Shown here: one piece after another, positions 28,881-37,826 of the stretch
Layout of the letters: every line of letters starts with the position of its first letter
Numbering within the stretch: the stretch's first letter is position 1
Origin: JANLTP01 sp031363055
GTDB lineage: Bacteria; Pseudomonadota; Gammaproteobacteria; Burkholderiales; Burkholderiaceae_E
Direction: 5' to 3'
Length of the DNA stretch: 51,482 nt
Assembly: GCA_031363055.1 (NCBI GenBank)
Contig: JANLTP010000100.1
Location: 1-51,482 of the forward strand
The notes under the pieces: model-generated
Told to the model about the DNA's origin: nothing
Seen by the model: the letters and a program-made list of their open reading frames with translations, nothing else
Database searches by the model: none
Position numbers and translations under genes: made by a program

Positions 28881-31800
28881 ATGTCGCGCTCGCTCCGCCC
28901 CCGGAATCCAGCCATCCAGATTCGCGGCGCCCGCCAGAATAACCTCAAAAACCTCGACCTGGATATCGAAACCGGCGAGTTGCTGGTCGTCACCGGTGTG
29001 TCCGGATCCGGAAAATCCTCGCTGGTTTTTGACACTCTGTATGCCGAGGGTCAACGACGTTATGTCGAGACGTTTTCTGCCTATGCAAGGCAATTCCTCG
29101 ACCGAATGGACAAGCCTCAGGTCGATCGAATCGACGGCGTGCCGCCGGCCATAGCGATTGATCAGACCAACCCGGTGCGCACCTCGCGCTCGACGGTTGG
29201 AACCATGACCGAGATCAACGACCACCTGAAGCTGCTGTTTGCACGCGGCTCGGTGCTCTATTGCCGGCAATGCGCGCAACCGGTGCGGCGCGACACCGCC
29301 GGCACGATCACCGACAGTCTGCGGCAACGCGCCCAGGCCGCCGGCGATCCACGGCTGCTGGTTTGTTTTGAAGTGGCTGTGCCCTCCAACTTTACGGAAG
29401 CCGAGATCGAACAGCACTTGCTCGCTCAGGGCTACACGCGCAGACACACGCCGGCCGTGCGAAACCAGCCGAGCACGAACGGCGTGAAGACCTTGTATGT
29501 GATTCAGGACCGATTCCGCATGGCCTCCATCGAGTCATCACGATTGGCCGATGCGATCGAAGCGTCGCTGCGGCGCGGCCAGGGCGCTCTTTGTATTTTC
29601 ACGCAAACCGAGGATCAGCCAGAAGCCCTCTGGCGTTACTCAGTCGAGTTGGCCTGCGCTGACTGCCAGATTCGCTACAGCGATGCCTTGCCTAGCCTCT
29701 TTTCATTCAACTCGCCGCTCGGCGCCTGCGACACCTGTCGCGGATTCGGCAGGGTCATTGGCATTGATCTGGCCCTGGTCATTCCGGACGAACGCAAGAC
29801 GCTTGGCGACGGCGCCGTCAAGCCCTGGCAAACCGAAAGCTTCAAGGACTGCCAGAAAGATCTGCTCAGGCTGGCGCCGCAGCACAACATTCCGCTCGAC
29901 GTCGCCTGGAGCGAGCTCAACGAATCGCAGAAGCACTGGGTGATTGAAGGCGCCGCCGATTGGACCGGTGACTGGAAGCGGCAATGGTTTGGCATTCGCC
30001 GTTTTTTCGGCTGGCTGGAGAGCAAGGCGTACAAGATGCACATTCGCGTCTTGTTATCGCGATACCGATCGTACACGCCCTGTACCGTTTGCGAAGGCGC
30101 ACGCCTGAAGCCCGACGCGTTGCTTTGGCGGGTTGGCTCGCGCACTGAGGCCGATCAGGCACTCGGACCTTATCGCCGCTTTCGTCCCATGAATAGTCGC
30201 TGGTCCGACGACGCCCAGCAGAGTTTGGCGGGCTTGAGCTTTCATGATCTGATGTTGCTGTCGATTGACCGGATCAATGGCTTCTTTCAAACGCTGGCGC
30301 TGCCGGCGCCGCTGGACGAAGCGACCGATCAGTTATTGATGGATATTCGCACCCGCCTGGGCTACCTCAAGCAAGTCGGTCTCGGTTATCTGACACTGGA
30401 CCGACAATCGCGCACGCTGTCGGGCGGTGAAGTTCAGCGAATCAATCTGACCACTGCGCTGGGTACTTCGCTGGTCAACACCTTGTTCGTGCTGGATGAG
30501 CCCTCGATCGGGCTGCATCCACGCGACATGGGCCGCATCATCAATGTCATGGAGCGACTTCGCGACAGTGGCAATACGCTGGTCGTAGTCGAACATGATC
30601 CGCAGGTCATGTTGGCGGCCGATCGGCTGCTCGATATTGGTCCCGGGCCCGGTGTGCGCGGCGGCGAGATTTCGTATTACGGGCGACCGGATGCCATTCT
30701 CGGCTCGAATACTCTGACTGGTGACTACTTGTCCGGCCGCCGGGTCGTCGACACGACGCCGCACCTGCCAGTACCGATCAGCGTGCCGCGTCTGGTGATT
30801 CGTGGCGCGGCGGTCCACAATCTGAAGAACATCGACGTCGCGATTCCACTTGGCCGATTTGTGTCGATTACCGGTGTCTCCGGCAGCGGCAAGTCAACCC
30901 TTATGCAACAGGTACTGTTACCTGCGTTGCAAAAGCATTTTCGTAAATCCGGTGAACATCCGGTCAGCTCAGCCAGTGTTCTGGGCGCCGAATTGCTGGG
31001 CGATATTGCCTTCGTCGATCAATCGCAGATCGGCAAGACCACCCGCTCAAACCCGGTCAGCTACATCGGTGCGTTCGACGTCATCCGCAAGCGCTTCGCA
31101 GCACTTGAGAAGTCGAAGGAACGCGCCTATACCGCCAGCACATTCAGCTTTAACGCCGGCGACGGCCGCTGCCCAACCTGCGGCGGCAATGGCTTCGAGC
31201 ATGTCGAAATGCAGTTCCTGTCCGACGTCTACCTGCGTTGCGCCGACTGTGACGGCAAGCGATTCCGCGCCGAAGTACTGGAGGTCCGACTCGAACGCGA
31301 AGACTTGTCGATCGCCGATGTGCTGGAGCTCACAGTCTACGAAGCGCTGCAAAAATTCGCCGATGACCGCGAACTCTGTACCTTGTTGCGACCGTTGGTG
31401 GACGTCGGTCTCGACTATGTCAAATTGGGCCAACCGGTACCGACGCTCTCAGGCGGCGAAGCGCAGCGCCTGAAGCTAGCCCTGTTCCTGGCCCAGGTTG
31501 CCAGCCGGCCTCTGTCCGAAAGCAGCCGCCGGACCAACTCGAACGGTCGCGGCGGCACCTTGTTCATGTTTGACGAACCCACCACCGGTTTGCATTTCGA
31601 CGATATTGCGCGCCTGCTCAAGGCAATGCGCAAGCTGGTCGTGGCTGGACACTCGGTGCTGCTGATTGAACACAACCTTGATGTGATCCAGGCATCCGAC
31701 TGGATCATCGATCTCGGCCCCGAGGGTGGCGATGGCGGCGGCCAATTGGTCACCAGTGGCACACCAGCCGAGGTCATGCTCGCGCCCGAATCTCATACCG

Positions 31801-34790
31801 GCCAGGCGTTGCGGCAGTATCAAATCGATCTGAAGAATATTCGCGTCGCTCGTGAGCCGTCGGCGGTCTATGCATCAGAGGAAATCAAGTCGCAACAATC
31901 GGCCGCACGCGAGCGCGCCTCCAATGCCATTTTTGTGCACAAGGCACGCGAGCACAATCTCAAGAATATCGATGTCGAAGTACCCCGCAATCAACTCACG
32001 GTGATCACCGGCGTTTCTGGTAGCGGCAAGTCGACCTTGGCGTTTGATGTCATTTTCGGCGAAGGCCAGCGTCGTTATCTCGAGTCGTTGAATGCCTATG
32101 CGCGGCAGTTTGTTCAGCCGTCGTCGCGCCCTGACGTTGACGGAATTTTTGGTATCCCGCCGACCGTCGCCATTGAACAGCGCAGCAGCCGTGGCGGTCG
32201 CAAAAGTACGGTAGCGACTCAAACCGAGATCTACCACTTTCTGCGTCTCTTGTATGTCAAGCTCGGCAAGCAGTATTGCCCCGACTGCGATATTGCCATC
32301 GAGCCGCAGTCCTATGACACCTTGGTAGCGGCGCTGATGAGGGACTATCGCGGTGAGCGAATTGGCCTGTTGGCGCCACTGGTGGTCGCCCGTAAAGGTG
32401 TCTACACCGACCTGGCGAAGTGGGCGAACGGCAAGGGTTTCAGCCATCTGCGGATTGACCAGAAATTCATTACGACTGACCCGTTTCCGCGAATCGATCG
32501 CTACAGCGAACACGATATCGAACTGCCGGTCGGCGATCTGATCGTTGCTCCCGAAAACGAAGCGCAGTTGCGTCGCCTGCTGACCCAGGCGCTCGACTAT
32601 GGCAAAGGCACGGTACTGGTCGCGACCGGTTTGTACGGGCTCGAGCAGGCGATTGCAGCGGGCGACAAAACCGGAACCGGTGCGCGGCTCGAATGCAAGA
32701 TTTACTCAACTCGGCGAACCTGCCCGGGATGCGGAACCAGTTTCGCCGATCTCGACCCACGACTGTTCTCGTTTAACTCGAAGCTTGGTTGGTGTGTCGG
32801 CTGTTACGGTACCGGCGTCGAGATTGAAGGCTTTGATGGCGAGCAGACCGGCGAAGAAACGCGCTGGCTGGAGGAAGAAGTCGGCGATCGGCCAGGCGAG
32901 CGCAAGACACGCAATGGCCGGAAATCGCGGACCGGTGCTGACCGCGACGGCACTGCAAAGAGCAATGGTATTGGTGGTGACAGTGCGAACGGCAATGGCA
33001 GTGGCAGTGGCAGTGGCAACGGTAGCAGTGGTAGCGGTAGCGGTAGCGGTACCAGTAGCGTTGTCGACGATGCCTACAACAGCAAGCCGCCTGTGTGCGT
33101 TTGTACGCGCTGCTCGGGCCTGCGCCTGAACGCGGTGGCGCTGGCGGTCCGGTTTGACGATCTGTCGATCGCGCGTCTGACTGAAATGCCGGTAGCGGAA
33201 TGCGCGAGTTGGCTGGACCGCCTGAACCTGGTTGGACGCGAAGCTGAAATTGCGCAGGGCATTGTCAGCGAAATTCGCTCACGACTGAAGTTCCTGGATG
33301 AAGTTGGCCTCGGCTATCTGGCGCTCGATCGGGCGGCACCGACGCTGTCGGGCGGCGAAGCGCAGCGCATACGATTGGCCGCACAACTGGGATCGAACCT
33401 GCAAGGGGTATGTTACGTACTCGATGAACCAACGATTGGCTTGCATCCGCGCGATAATCGAATCTTGCTGGATACGCTGGAGTCGCTCAGGAACAAGGGC
33501 AATACGCTGCTGGTGGTCGAACATGATGAGGACACCATCAAGCGTGCCGACCATGTCATCGACATCGGCCCGGGTGCCGGCCGCGAAGGTGGCCATATCG
33601 TCGCTACCGGTACGTTCGCCGAAATACTCGGCAATCCGCTGAGTCTGACCGGCAGGTTGATGGCCAGTCCCATGTCACACCCTACTCAGGCGCGCCGAGA
33701 CATGGGAAACGGTTGTGCCTGGGTGAATATCAACAACGCAACGCTGCACAATTTGAAGCAGCAATCGATCAACATTCCGCTGGGGCGGCTGACAGTGCTG
33801 ACCGGCGTTTCCGGTTCGGGAAAGTCGACGGTTGCCCGTGACTTACTGATGCCGAACCTGGCCCGATTGGTCAGCGCCCGAAACAATCGCAAGAAGCTGC
33901 CAGCGATCGAGGGTTGTGACAGCATTACCGGCTGGGAAACGATCAACCGGGTACTTGAAGTCGATCAGACACCGATCGGCAAAACGCCGCGCTCCTGCCC
34001 GGCAACCTATATTGGATTCTGGGATTCGATCCGCCGATTATTTGCCGATACCAGCGAGGCTCGGGTACGAGGCTATAACGCCAGTCGCTTCTCGTTCAAT
34101 ACGCCCGGCGGCCGCTGCGCAGCCTGCGACGGCCAGGGACAGCAAAAAATCGAGATGAGTTTTCTGCCCGATGTGCGCATCGGCTGCGACGTCTGTGCCG
34201 GCAAGCGATTCAACCGCGAAACCCTGGCCGTCTTGCTACGCGACCGCAGCATTGGCGATGTGCTGGAAATGAACATCAACGAAGCCGTCGAGTATTTCGC
34301 CGCCCATCGCTCGATCCAGCATCCGCTTAAATTGATGCAGGATGTCGGACTTGGATACTTAACCTTGGGTCAACCCAGCCCCACCCTGTCGGGCGGCGAG
34401 GCGCAGCGAATCAAGCTGGTCACCGAGCTGTCGAAGGTGCGCGACCTGAATCCGCTGGCCACCGATCCGGAGGACGAAGCCGCCGCAGTGCGCGCACGGG
34501 CACGCGGACTGTTACAGCACACCTTGTATGTGCTGGATGAACCAACGGTGGGACTGCATATGGCCGATGTGGAAAAACTGATTCGGGTCATGCACCGACT
34601 GGTTGACGCCGGCAACACACTAGTGGTCGTCGAACACAATATCGATATCTGGCGCGAAGCCGACTGGATCATCGACCTGGGACCCGAAGGCGGCAAAGCG
34701 GGCGGCAATATTATCGCGGCCGGTACGCCGGAAACGCTGGCTGCTCATAACGTCAGCCATACCGAGCGGGTGCTGGCCGAGGCACACTGA
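28881..34790 (+). CDS. uvrA: Double-length UvrA excinuclease ATPase
   Basis: UvrA recognises DNA damage in nucleotide excision repair. Classical UvrA is about 940 residues with two ABC ATPase modules; this protein is 1969 residues and holds two complete UvrA units. Four Walker A motifs GVSGSGKS(S/T) occur near residues 39, 664, 1044 and 1642, and four LSGGE signatures near 512, 856, 1489 and 1836. Zinc-binding CxxC pairs occur in both units, including CPTCGG and CAACDG. Double-length UvrA proteins are known in Burkholderiales and usually coexist with a standard UvrA. A Gly/Ser/Asn-rich insertion of some 40 residues (about 1355-1395) sits next to the damage-sensing zinc region of the second unit. 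The ribosome site is weak. There is no SOS box upstream, so constitutive expression is likely. Confidence 0.93.
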   Translation: MSRSLRPRNPAIQIRGARQNNLKNLDLDIETGELLVVTGVSGSGKSSLVFDTLYAEGQRRYVETFSAYARQFLDRMDKPQVDRIDGVPPAIAIDQTNPVRTSRSTVGTMTEINDHLKLLFARGSVLYCRQCAQPVRRDTAGTITDSLRQRAQAAGDPRLLVCFEVAVPSNFTEAEIEQHLLAQGYTRRHTPAVRNQPSTNGVKTLYVIQDRFRMASIESSRLADAIEASLRRGQGALCIFTQTEDQPEALWRYSVELACADCQIRYSDALPSLFSFNSPLGACDTCRGFGRVIGIDLALVIPDERKTLGDGAVKPWQTESFKDCQKDLLRLAPQHNIPLDVAWSELNESQKHWVIEGAADWTGDWKRQWFGIRRFFGWLESKAYKMHIRVLLSRYRSYTPCTVCEGARLKPDALLWRVGSRTEADQALGPYRRFRPMNSRWSDDAQQSLAGLSFHDLMLLSIDRINGFFQTLALPAPLDEATDQLLMDIRTRLGYLKQVGLGYLTLDRQSRTLSGGEVQRINLTTALGTSLVNTLFVLDEPSIGLHPRDMGRIINVMERLRDSGNTLVVVEHDPQVMLAADRLLDIGPGPGVRGGEISYYGRPDAILGSNTLTGDYLSGRRVVDTTPHLPVPISVPRLVIRGAAVHNLKNIDVAIPLGRFVSITGVSGSGKSTLMQQVLLPALQKHFRKSGEHPVSSASVLGAELLGDIAFVDQSQIGKTTRSNPVSYIGAFDVIRKRFAALEKSKERAYTASTFSFNAGDGRCPTCGGNGFEHVEMQFLSDVYLRCADCDGKRFRAEVLEVRLEREDLSIADVLELTVYEALQKFADDRELCTLLRPLVDVGLDYVKLGQPVPTLSGGEAQRLKLALFLAQVASRPLSESSRRTNSNGRGGTLFMFDEPTTGLHFDDIARLLKAMRKLVVAGHSVLLIEHNLDVIQASDWIIDLGPEGGDGGGQLVTSGTPAEVMLAPESHTGQALRQYQIDLKNIRVAREPSAVYASEEIKSQQSAARERASNAIFVHKAREHNLKNIDVEVPRNQLTVITGVSGSGKSTLAFDVIFGEGQRRYLESLNAYARQFVQPSSRPDVDGIFGIPPTVAIEQRSSRGGRKSTVATQTEIYHFLRLLYVKLGKQYCPDCDIAIEPQSYDTLVAALMRDYRGERIGLLAPLVVARKGVYTDLAKWANGKGFSHLRIDQKFITTDPFPRIDRYSEHDIELPVGDLIVAPENEAQLRRLLTQALDYGKGTVLVATGLYGLEQAIAAGDKTGTGARLECKIYSTRRTCPGCGTSFADLDPRLFSFNSKLGWCVGCYGTGVEIEGFDGEQTGEETRWLEEEVGDRPGERKTRNGRKSRTGADRDGTAKSNGIGGDSANGNGSGSGSGNGSSGSGSGSGTSSVVDDAYNSKPPVCVCTRCSGLRLNAVALAVRFDDLSIARLTEMPVAECASWLDRLNLVGREAEIAQGIVSEIRSRLKFLDEVGLGYLALDRAAPTLSGGEAQRIRLAAQLGSNLQGVCYVLDEPTIGLHPRDNRILLDTLESLRNKGNTLLVVEHDEDTIKRADHVIDIGPGAGREGGHIVATGTFAEILGNPLSLTGRLMASPMSHPTQARRDMGNGCAWVNINNATLHNLKQQSINIPLGRLTVLTGVSGSGKSTVARDLLMPNLARLVSARNNRKKLPAIEGCDSITGWETINRVLEVDQTPIGKTPRSCPATYIGFWDSIRRLFADTSEARVRGYNASRFSFNTPGGRCAACDGQGQQKIEMSFLPDVRIGCDVCAGKRFNRETLAVLLRDRSIGDVLEMNINEAVEYFAAHRSIQHPLKLMQDVGLGYLTLGQPSPTLSGGEAQRIKLVTELSKVRDLNPLATDPEDEAAAVRARARGLLQHTLYVLDEPTVGLHMADVEKLIRVMHRLVDAGNTLVVVEHNIDIWREADWIIDLGPEGGKAGGNIIAAGTPETLAAHNVSHTERVLAEAH
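32959..33063 (+). repeat. 6-bp periodic tract encoding a Gly/Ser/Asn linker in uvrA
   Basis: The DNA alternates GGC/GGT with AGT/AGC/AAC for about 100 bp and encodes a Gly-Ser/Gly-Asn-rich linker. The 6-bp period suggests slippage. It lies inside the second UvrA unit, between the CPGC/CVGC zinc region and CTRCSGLRL. Confidence 0.8.
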
Positions 34791-34800
34791 CTCTGACTCT

Positions 34801-34830
34801 ACTGACCCGGAATCCATTGACCCGGAATCA
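34801..34830 (+). repeat. 15-bp tandem duplication after uvrA
   Basis: Bases 34801-34815 and 34816-34830 are adjacent copies with 13 of 15 matches, sharing a perfect 12-base core. They start 10 bp after the uvrA stop. The rest of the 132-bp gap to argE holds an AAGGTAA ribosome site for argE and no clear terminator. Confidence 0.75.
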
Positions 34831-34922
34831 AACAGGTAAACTTGAAATGGTACTGAACTCTGGTCGGACTCGCCGTCAGACTCGACATCAGTACGGTGCG
34901 TTCTTGATAAAGGTAACACCCC

Positions 34923-36107
34923 ATGCTGACCGATACCAACCAAACCCGCGCGCTGATCGAAACCTTGAGCACACTGGTGGCGTTTGATACTACGAGCTCG
35001 AACAGTAATCGGGCGCTCATCGACTGGGTCGCCAATCGTCTTGAGGATCACGGCATCAAGGCCTGGGTTCAAAACGGTGACGAAGACGGCAAGGCAAACC
35101 TGTTCGCGACCATCGGCCCCGAAGACCAGGCCGGCGTGATGTTGTCGGGCCATTCCGATGTCGTTCCGGTGGCCGGCGAATTCTGGAAGAGCGATCCCTT
35201 CACGCTGACCGAGCGCAACGGCAATTTATACGGCCGAGGCTCGGCCGATATGAAGGCCTTCATTGCCTGCTTCACCGAGATGATTCCTGAATTCCGTGCC
35301 GCCAAACTCAAGAAACCCGTGCATCTGGCGTTGTCTTATAACGAAGAAAGCAATATGCACGGCATGCGATTGCTGGCCCGGCATTTGCAGTCGGCGACGG
35401 TCAAGCCTTCAGTATGCATCATCGGTGAGCCGACGCTCATGCAGATGGTGGTCGCCAACAAGGGCGCGGCCATCTTCAAATGTTCGGTAACCGGCAAACC
35501 GGTACATTCTTCGCTGCGCGACGACGGCGTATCGGCGGTCGAGGTCGCCGCTGAAATCATTGTGTTCATCAACGCGCTGCAGAAGCGGCTGCGCGATGCC
35601 GGTCGGCACGACGGCTTCGAGTTTCCGCACACCAGCGTTCATGTCGGCCGCATCTCGGGCGGGACGGCACACAACATCACGGCCAAGTATTGCGATTTCA
35701 TCTTTGAAGTACGAACCCTGCCGGGTGCCAACGCCGGCCGAATCGCCGACCAGGTGCGCGACTATTGCCGCTTGACGCTGTTGCCGCAAATCCACCAGGT
35801 GTCCACCGAATGCAATATCGTTATCGACGAAGTCATGGACGCACCCGGCCTGGATGAACGCGGTAACCAGCATCTGGCGCGCGCGCTCATGCCGTTATGC
35901 TCGCACTCGGTGATTGGCCGCGTCAGCTTTGGAACCGAGGCTGGCATGCTGCAGGAAATCGGCATTCAAACCGTGGTCTGTGGGCCGGGCTCCATCAAGG
36001 TGGCGCATCAACCGGACGAATTTGTCGAGATCGAACAACTACAGCAATGCATGGGCTTTCTGGGTGGACTCACCCGGCGACTTGAAAAAGGCGATCTGTT
36101 GACGTGA
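34923..36107 (+). CDS. argE: Acetylornithine deacetylase
   Basis: ArgE removes acetate from N-acetylornithine to give ornithine in arginine synthesis. It is a di-zinc M20-family amidohydrolase. The 394-residue protein has the metal ligands in SGHSDVVP (His77, Asp79), GRGSADMKAF and YNEESNMHG, and the dimerisation domain around HSSLRDDG. The length fits ArgE better than DapE. The ATG at 34923 has AAGGTAA eight bases upstream. It converges on the gpx gene with ten bases between stop codons. Confidence 0.92.
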   Translation: MLTDTNQTRALIETLSTLVAFDTTSSNSNRALIDWVANRLEDHGIKAWVQNGDEDGKANLFATIGPEDQAGVMLSGHSDVVPVAGEFWKSDPFTLTERNGNLYGRGSADMKAFIACFTEMIPEFRAAKLKKPVHLALSYNEESNMHGMRLLARHLQSATVKPSVCIIGEPTLMQMVVANKGAAIFKCSVTGKPVHSSLRDDGVSAVEVAAEIIVFINALQKRLRDAGRHDGFEFPHTSVHVGRISGGTAHNITAKYCDFIFEVRTLPGANAGRIADQVRDYCRLTLLPQIHQVSTECNIVIDEVMDAPGLDERGNQHLARALMPLCSHSVIGRVSFGTEAGMLQEIGIQTVVCGPGSIKVAHQPDEFVEIEQLQQCMGFLGGLTRRLEKGDLLT

Positions 36108-36117
36108 TGAAACTGTA

Positions 36118-36606
36118 TCAGTTAGTCACCAACGCTTTTTCGATCGCCGCACCCAGATCCTCGGGCACCAGCGTGGGTGCAAATCGCTCTACCACCGACC
36201 CTTTGCGATCGATCAGGAACTTCGAAAAATTCCATTTGATGGCCTCTGATCCCAACAGACCCGGCGCTGAATGTTTCATCCACTTCCACAGCGGATGAGC
36301 GCCGTCGCCGTTGACGTCAATCTTGGCGAACATCGGGAAACTGACGCCGTAGTTGATTTCGCAAAACTCTGAAATTTCGGTTTCGCTGCCAGGTTCCTGA
36401 GCGCCAAACTGGTTGCACGGAAAGCCCAGTATGACCAGCCCCTGGTCCTTGTACTGTTTGTAGAGCGCCTCAAGTCCCTGGTACTGCGGTGTCAACCCGC
36501 ATTTGCTCGCCGTGTTGACCACGAGTAATACCTTGCCTCGGTAGTCCTCAAGCTTGCGCGGCTTACCGGCGATATCATTCGCTGAAAATTCATAAGCGGT
36601 GGTCAT
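36118..36606 (-). CDS. Glutathione peroxidase family protein
   Basis: A thiol peroxidase of 162 residues that reduces hydrogen peroxide and organic peroxides; bacterial members often use thioredoxin rather than glutathione. It has VVNTASKCGLTPQY with catalytic Cys36 in place of selenocysteine, the GFPCNQFGAQEPG motif with the conserved Gln, and KWNFSKFL with the conserved Trp and Asn. It has no signal peptide, so it is probably cytosolic. It diverges from the tautomerase gene across 65 bp. Confidence 0.95.
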   Translation of the reverse strand: MTTAYEFSANDIAGKPRKLEDYRGKVLLVVNTASKCGLTPQYQGLEALYKQYKDQGLVILGFPCNQFGAQEPGSETEISEFCEINYGVSFPMFAKIDVNGDGAHPLWKWMKHSAPGLLGSEAIKWNFSKFLIDRKGSVVERFAPTLVPEDLGAAIEKALVTN

Positions 36607-36671
36607 TGAATGCTCCCTGTTGTTCTGTCATCGTATCATGGCGTTATCAACCCTGAATCGAGAAGAAATAT

Positions 36672-36860
36672 ATGCCCACCATTCGAATTGATCTCTTTGA
36701 AGGCCGCAGTCCCGAAATTAAAAAAGCATTGGTCAAGGAACTGACCGAAGCGACCGTCCGCGTGCTGGTATGTCCTGCGGCATCGGTCGATATCATTTTG
36801 AATGAAGTCAAGAAGTCCGATTGGGCCACCGGTGGTCAGTTCTGGTCTGAAAAGACCTAA
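36672..36860 (+). CDS. 4-oxalocrotonate tautomerase family protein
   Basis: A 62-residue tautomerase with Pro2 directly after the initiator Met, the catalytic base exposed after Met removal. Arg residues at about 11 and 30 (in LFEGRSPE and TVRVL) could bind substrate. Members form hexamers. No aromatic-degradation genes are nearby, so the natural substrate is unknown. A GAGAAGAAA stretch upstream serves as ribosome site. The enoyl-CoA hydratase gene follows after seven bases. Confidence 0.88.
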   Translation: MPTIRIDLFEGRSPEIKKALVKELTEATVRVLVCPAASVDIILNEVKKSDWATGGQFWSEKT

Positions 36861-36867
36861 GCCGAAA

Positions 36868-37701
36868 ATGCCGACTCGCATGCCTTCTTCGGACTTGCAG
36901 CCTTGTCCGAACTCGCCGATTGCCAATGGCGACTTTGAGGTTGACGAACTGCCCGACGGCGCGATCTTCAGACTCTCGCGACCGGCAAAACTTAACGCAA
37001 TCACCAAGCCGATCCTGGCCGGATTGGCTGCACTGCTCGACTCGCTGGAGGCTCGAGGTGCGCGCCTGCTGATCATCACCGGCACCGGCAACAAAGCCTT
37101 TTGCGCCGGAACTGATCTCGCCGAAACCGCCCTCAGCCCAAAGCCGGAGCGGCTTGAGAAGAGCGCGATGGCGCGAGCGCTGTTCGTTCGACTATCGCGC
37201 TCGAACGTCTTGTCGGTTGCCGCCTTGAATGGTCTGGCATTTGGCGGTGGATTGGAGTTGGCCATGGCCTGCACGCTTCGAATCGCGACCGAAAAAGTGA
37301 CGGTGAGTCTGCCTGAAATCAAACTGGGTCTGCTACCCGCTTACGGGGGAACCCAGTTTCTACCGGCATTGATCGGCAAGTCGCGCGCGCTCGAAATGAT
37401 GCTGACCGGTCGCGTCGTCAACGCACCGGAGGCACAGGCCATAGGGCTGATTCACCGGCTGGTGTCGGGCAATGCGTTGATCACCGACGACGCTCTGAAT
37501 TTTGCACGCGAGGTCACCCAATTCAGCCAACCAGCGATTGACGGTATCAAGCGTTGCGTGGCCAGCGCTGATATCGAAGTCACCGACGCTGGACTCGAGG
37601 TTGAAGATCAGGTTGTCCGCGAAGTCTTCACCAGTGCCGATGCTGAGGAAGGTGTAGCCGCCTTCTTGCAAAAACGAGCGCCCAGGTTCACTCACCGTTA
37701 G
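36868..37701 (+). CDS. Enoyl-CoA hydratase/isomerase family protein
   Basis: A crotonase-fold protein of 277 residues (from the ATG at 36868; an ATG four codons later is also possible). It shows KLNAITKPI, FCAGTDLAE (oxyanion hole) and GGGLELAMACTLRIA. Both positions that hold the catalytic Glu pair of enoyl-CoA hydratase appear filled (GGGLELA and LPEIKLGLLP), so hydratase activity is likely. The position just after a tautomerase gene suggests one transcript, but the pathway is not clear. It converges on hutU. Confidence 0.85.
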   Translation: MPTRMPSSDLQPCPNSPIANGDFEVDELPDGAIFRLSRPAKLNAITKPILAGLAALLDSLEARGARLLIITGTGNKAFCAGTDLAETALSPKPERLEKSAMARALFVRLSRSNVLSVAALNGLAFGGGLELAMACTLRIATEKVTVSLPEIKLGLLPAYGGTQFLPALIGKSRALEMMLTGRVVNAPEAQAIGLIHRLVSGNALITDDALNFAREVTQFSQPAIDGIKRCVASADIEVTDAGLEVEDQVVREVFTSADAEEGVAAFLQKRAPRFTHR

Positions 37702-37807
37702 ACTAACGACTCGAGACCGACATGTTGCGCGAGACTGAGGCGATCTGCCGGGCGGACCCGACGTTCATGCCCATTGGGCAGTGGGAGAAACAATTGGCGT
37801 GCAGGCT

Positions 37808-37826
37808 TTAGCCGAGCTCGGGCTAA
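37808..37826. other. Inverted repeat between two convergent genes
   Basis: TTAGCC and GGCTAA flank GAGCTCG, giving a 19-bp near-palindrome that overlaps the hutU stop. It lacks a T-run, so it is at most a weak terminator. The rest of the 121-bp gap after the enoyl-CoA hydratase shows nothing else. Confidence 0.35.
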
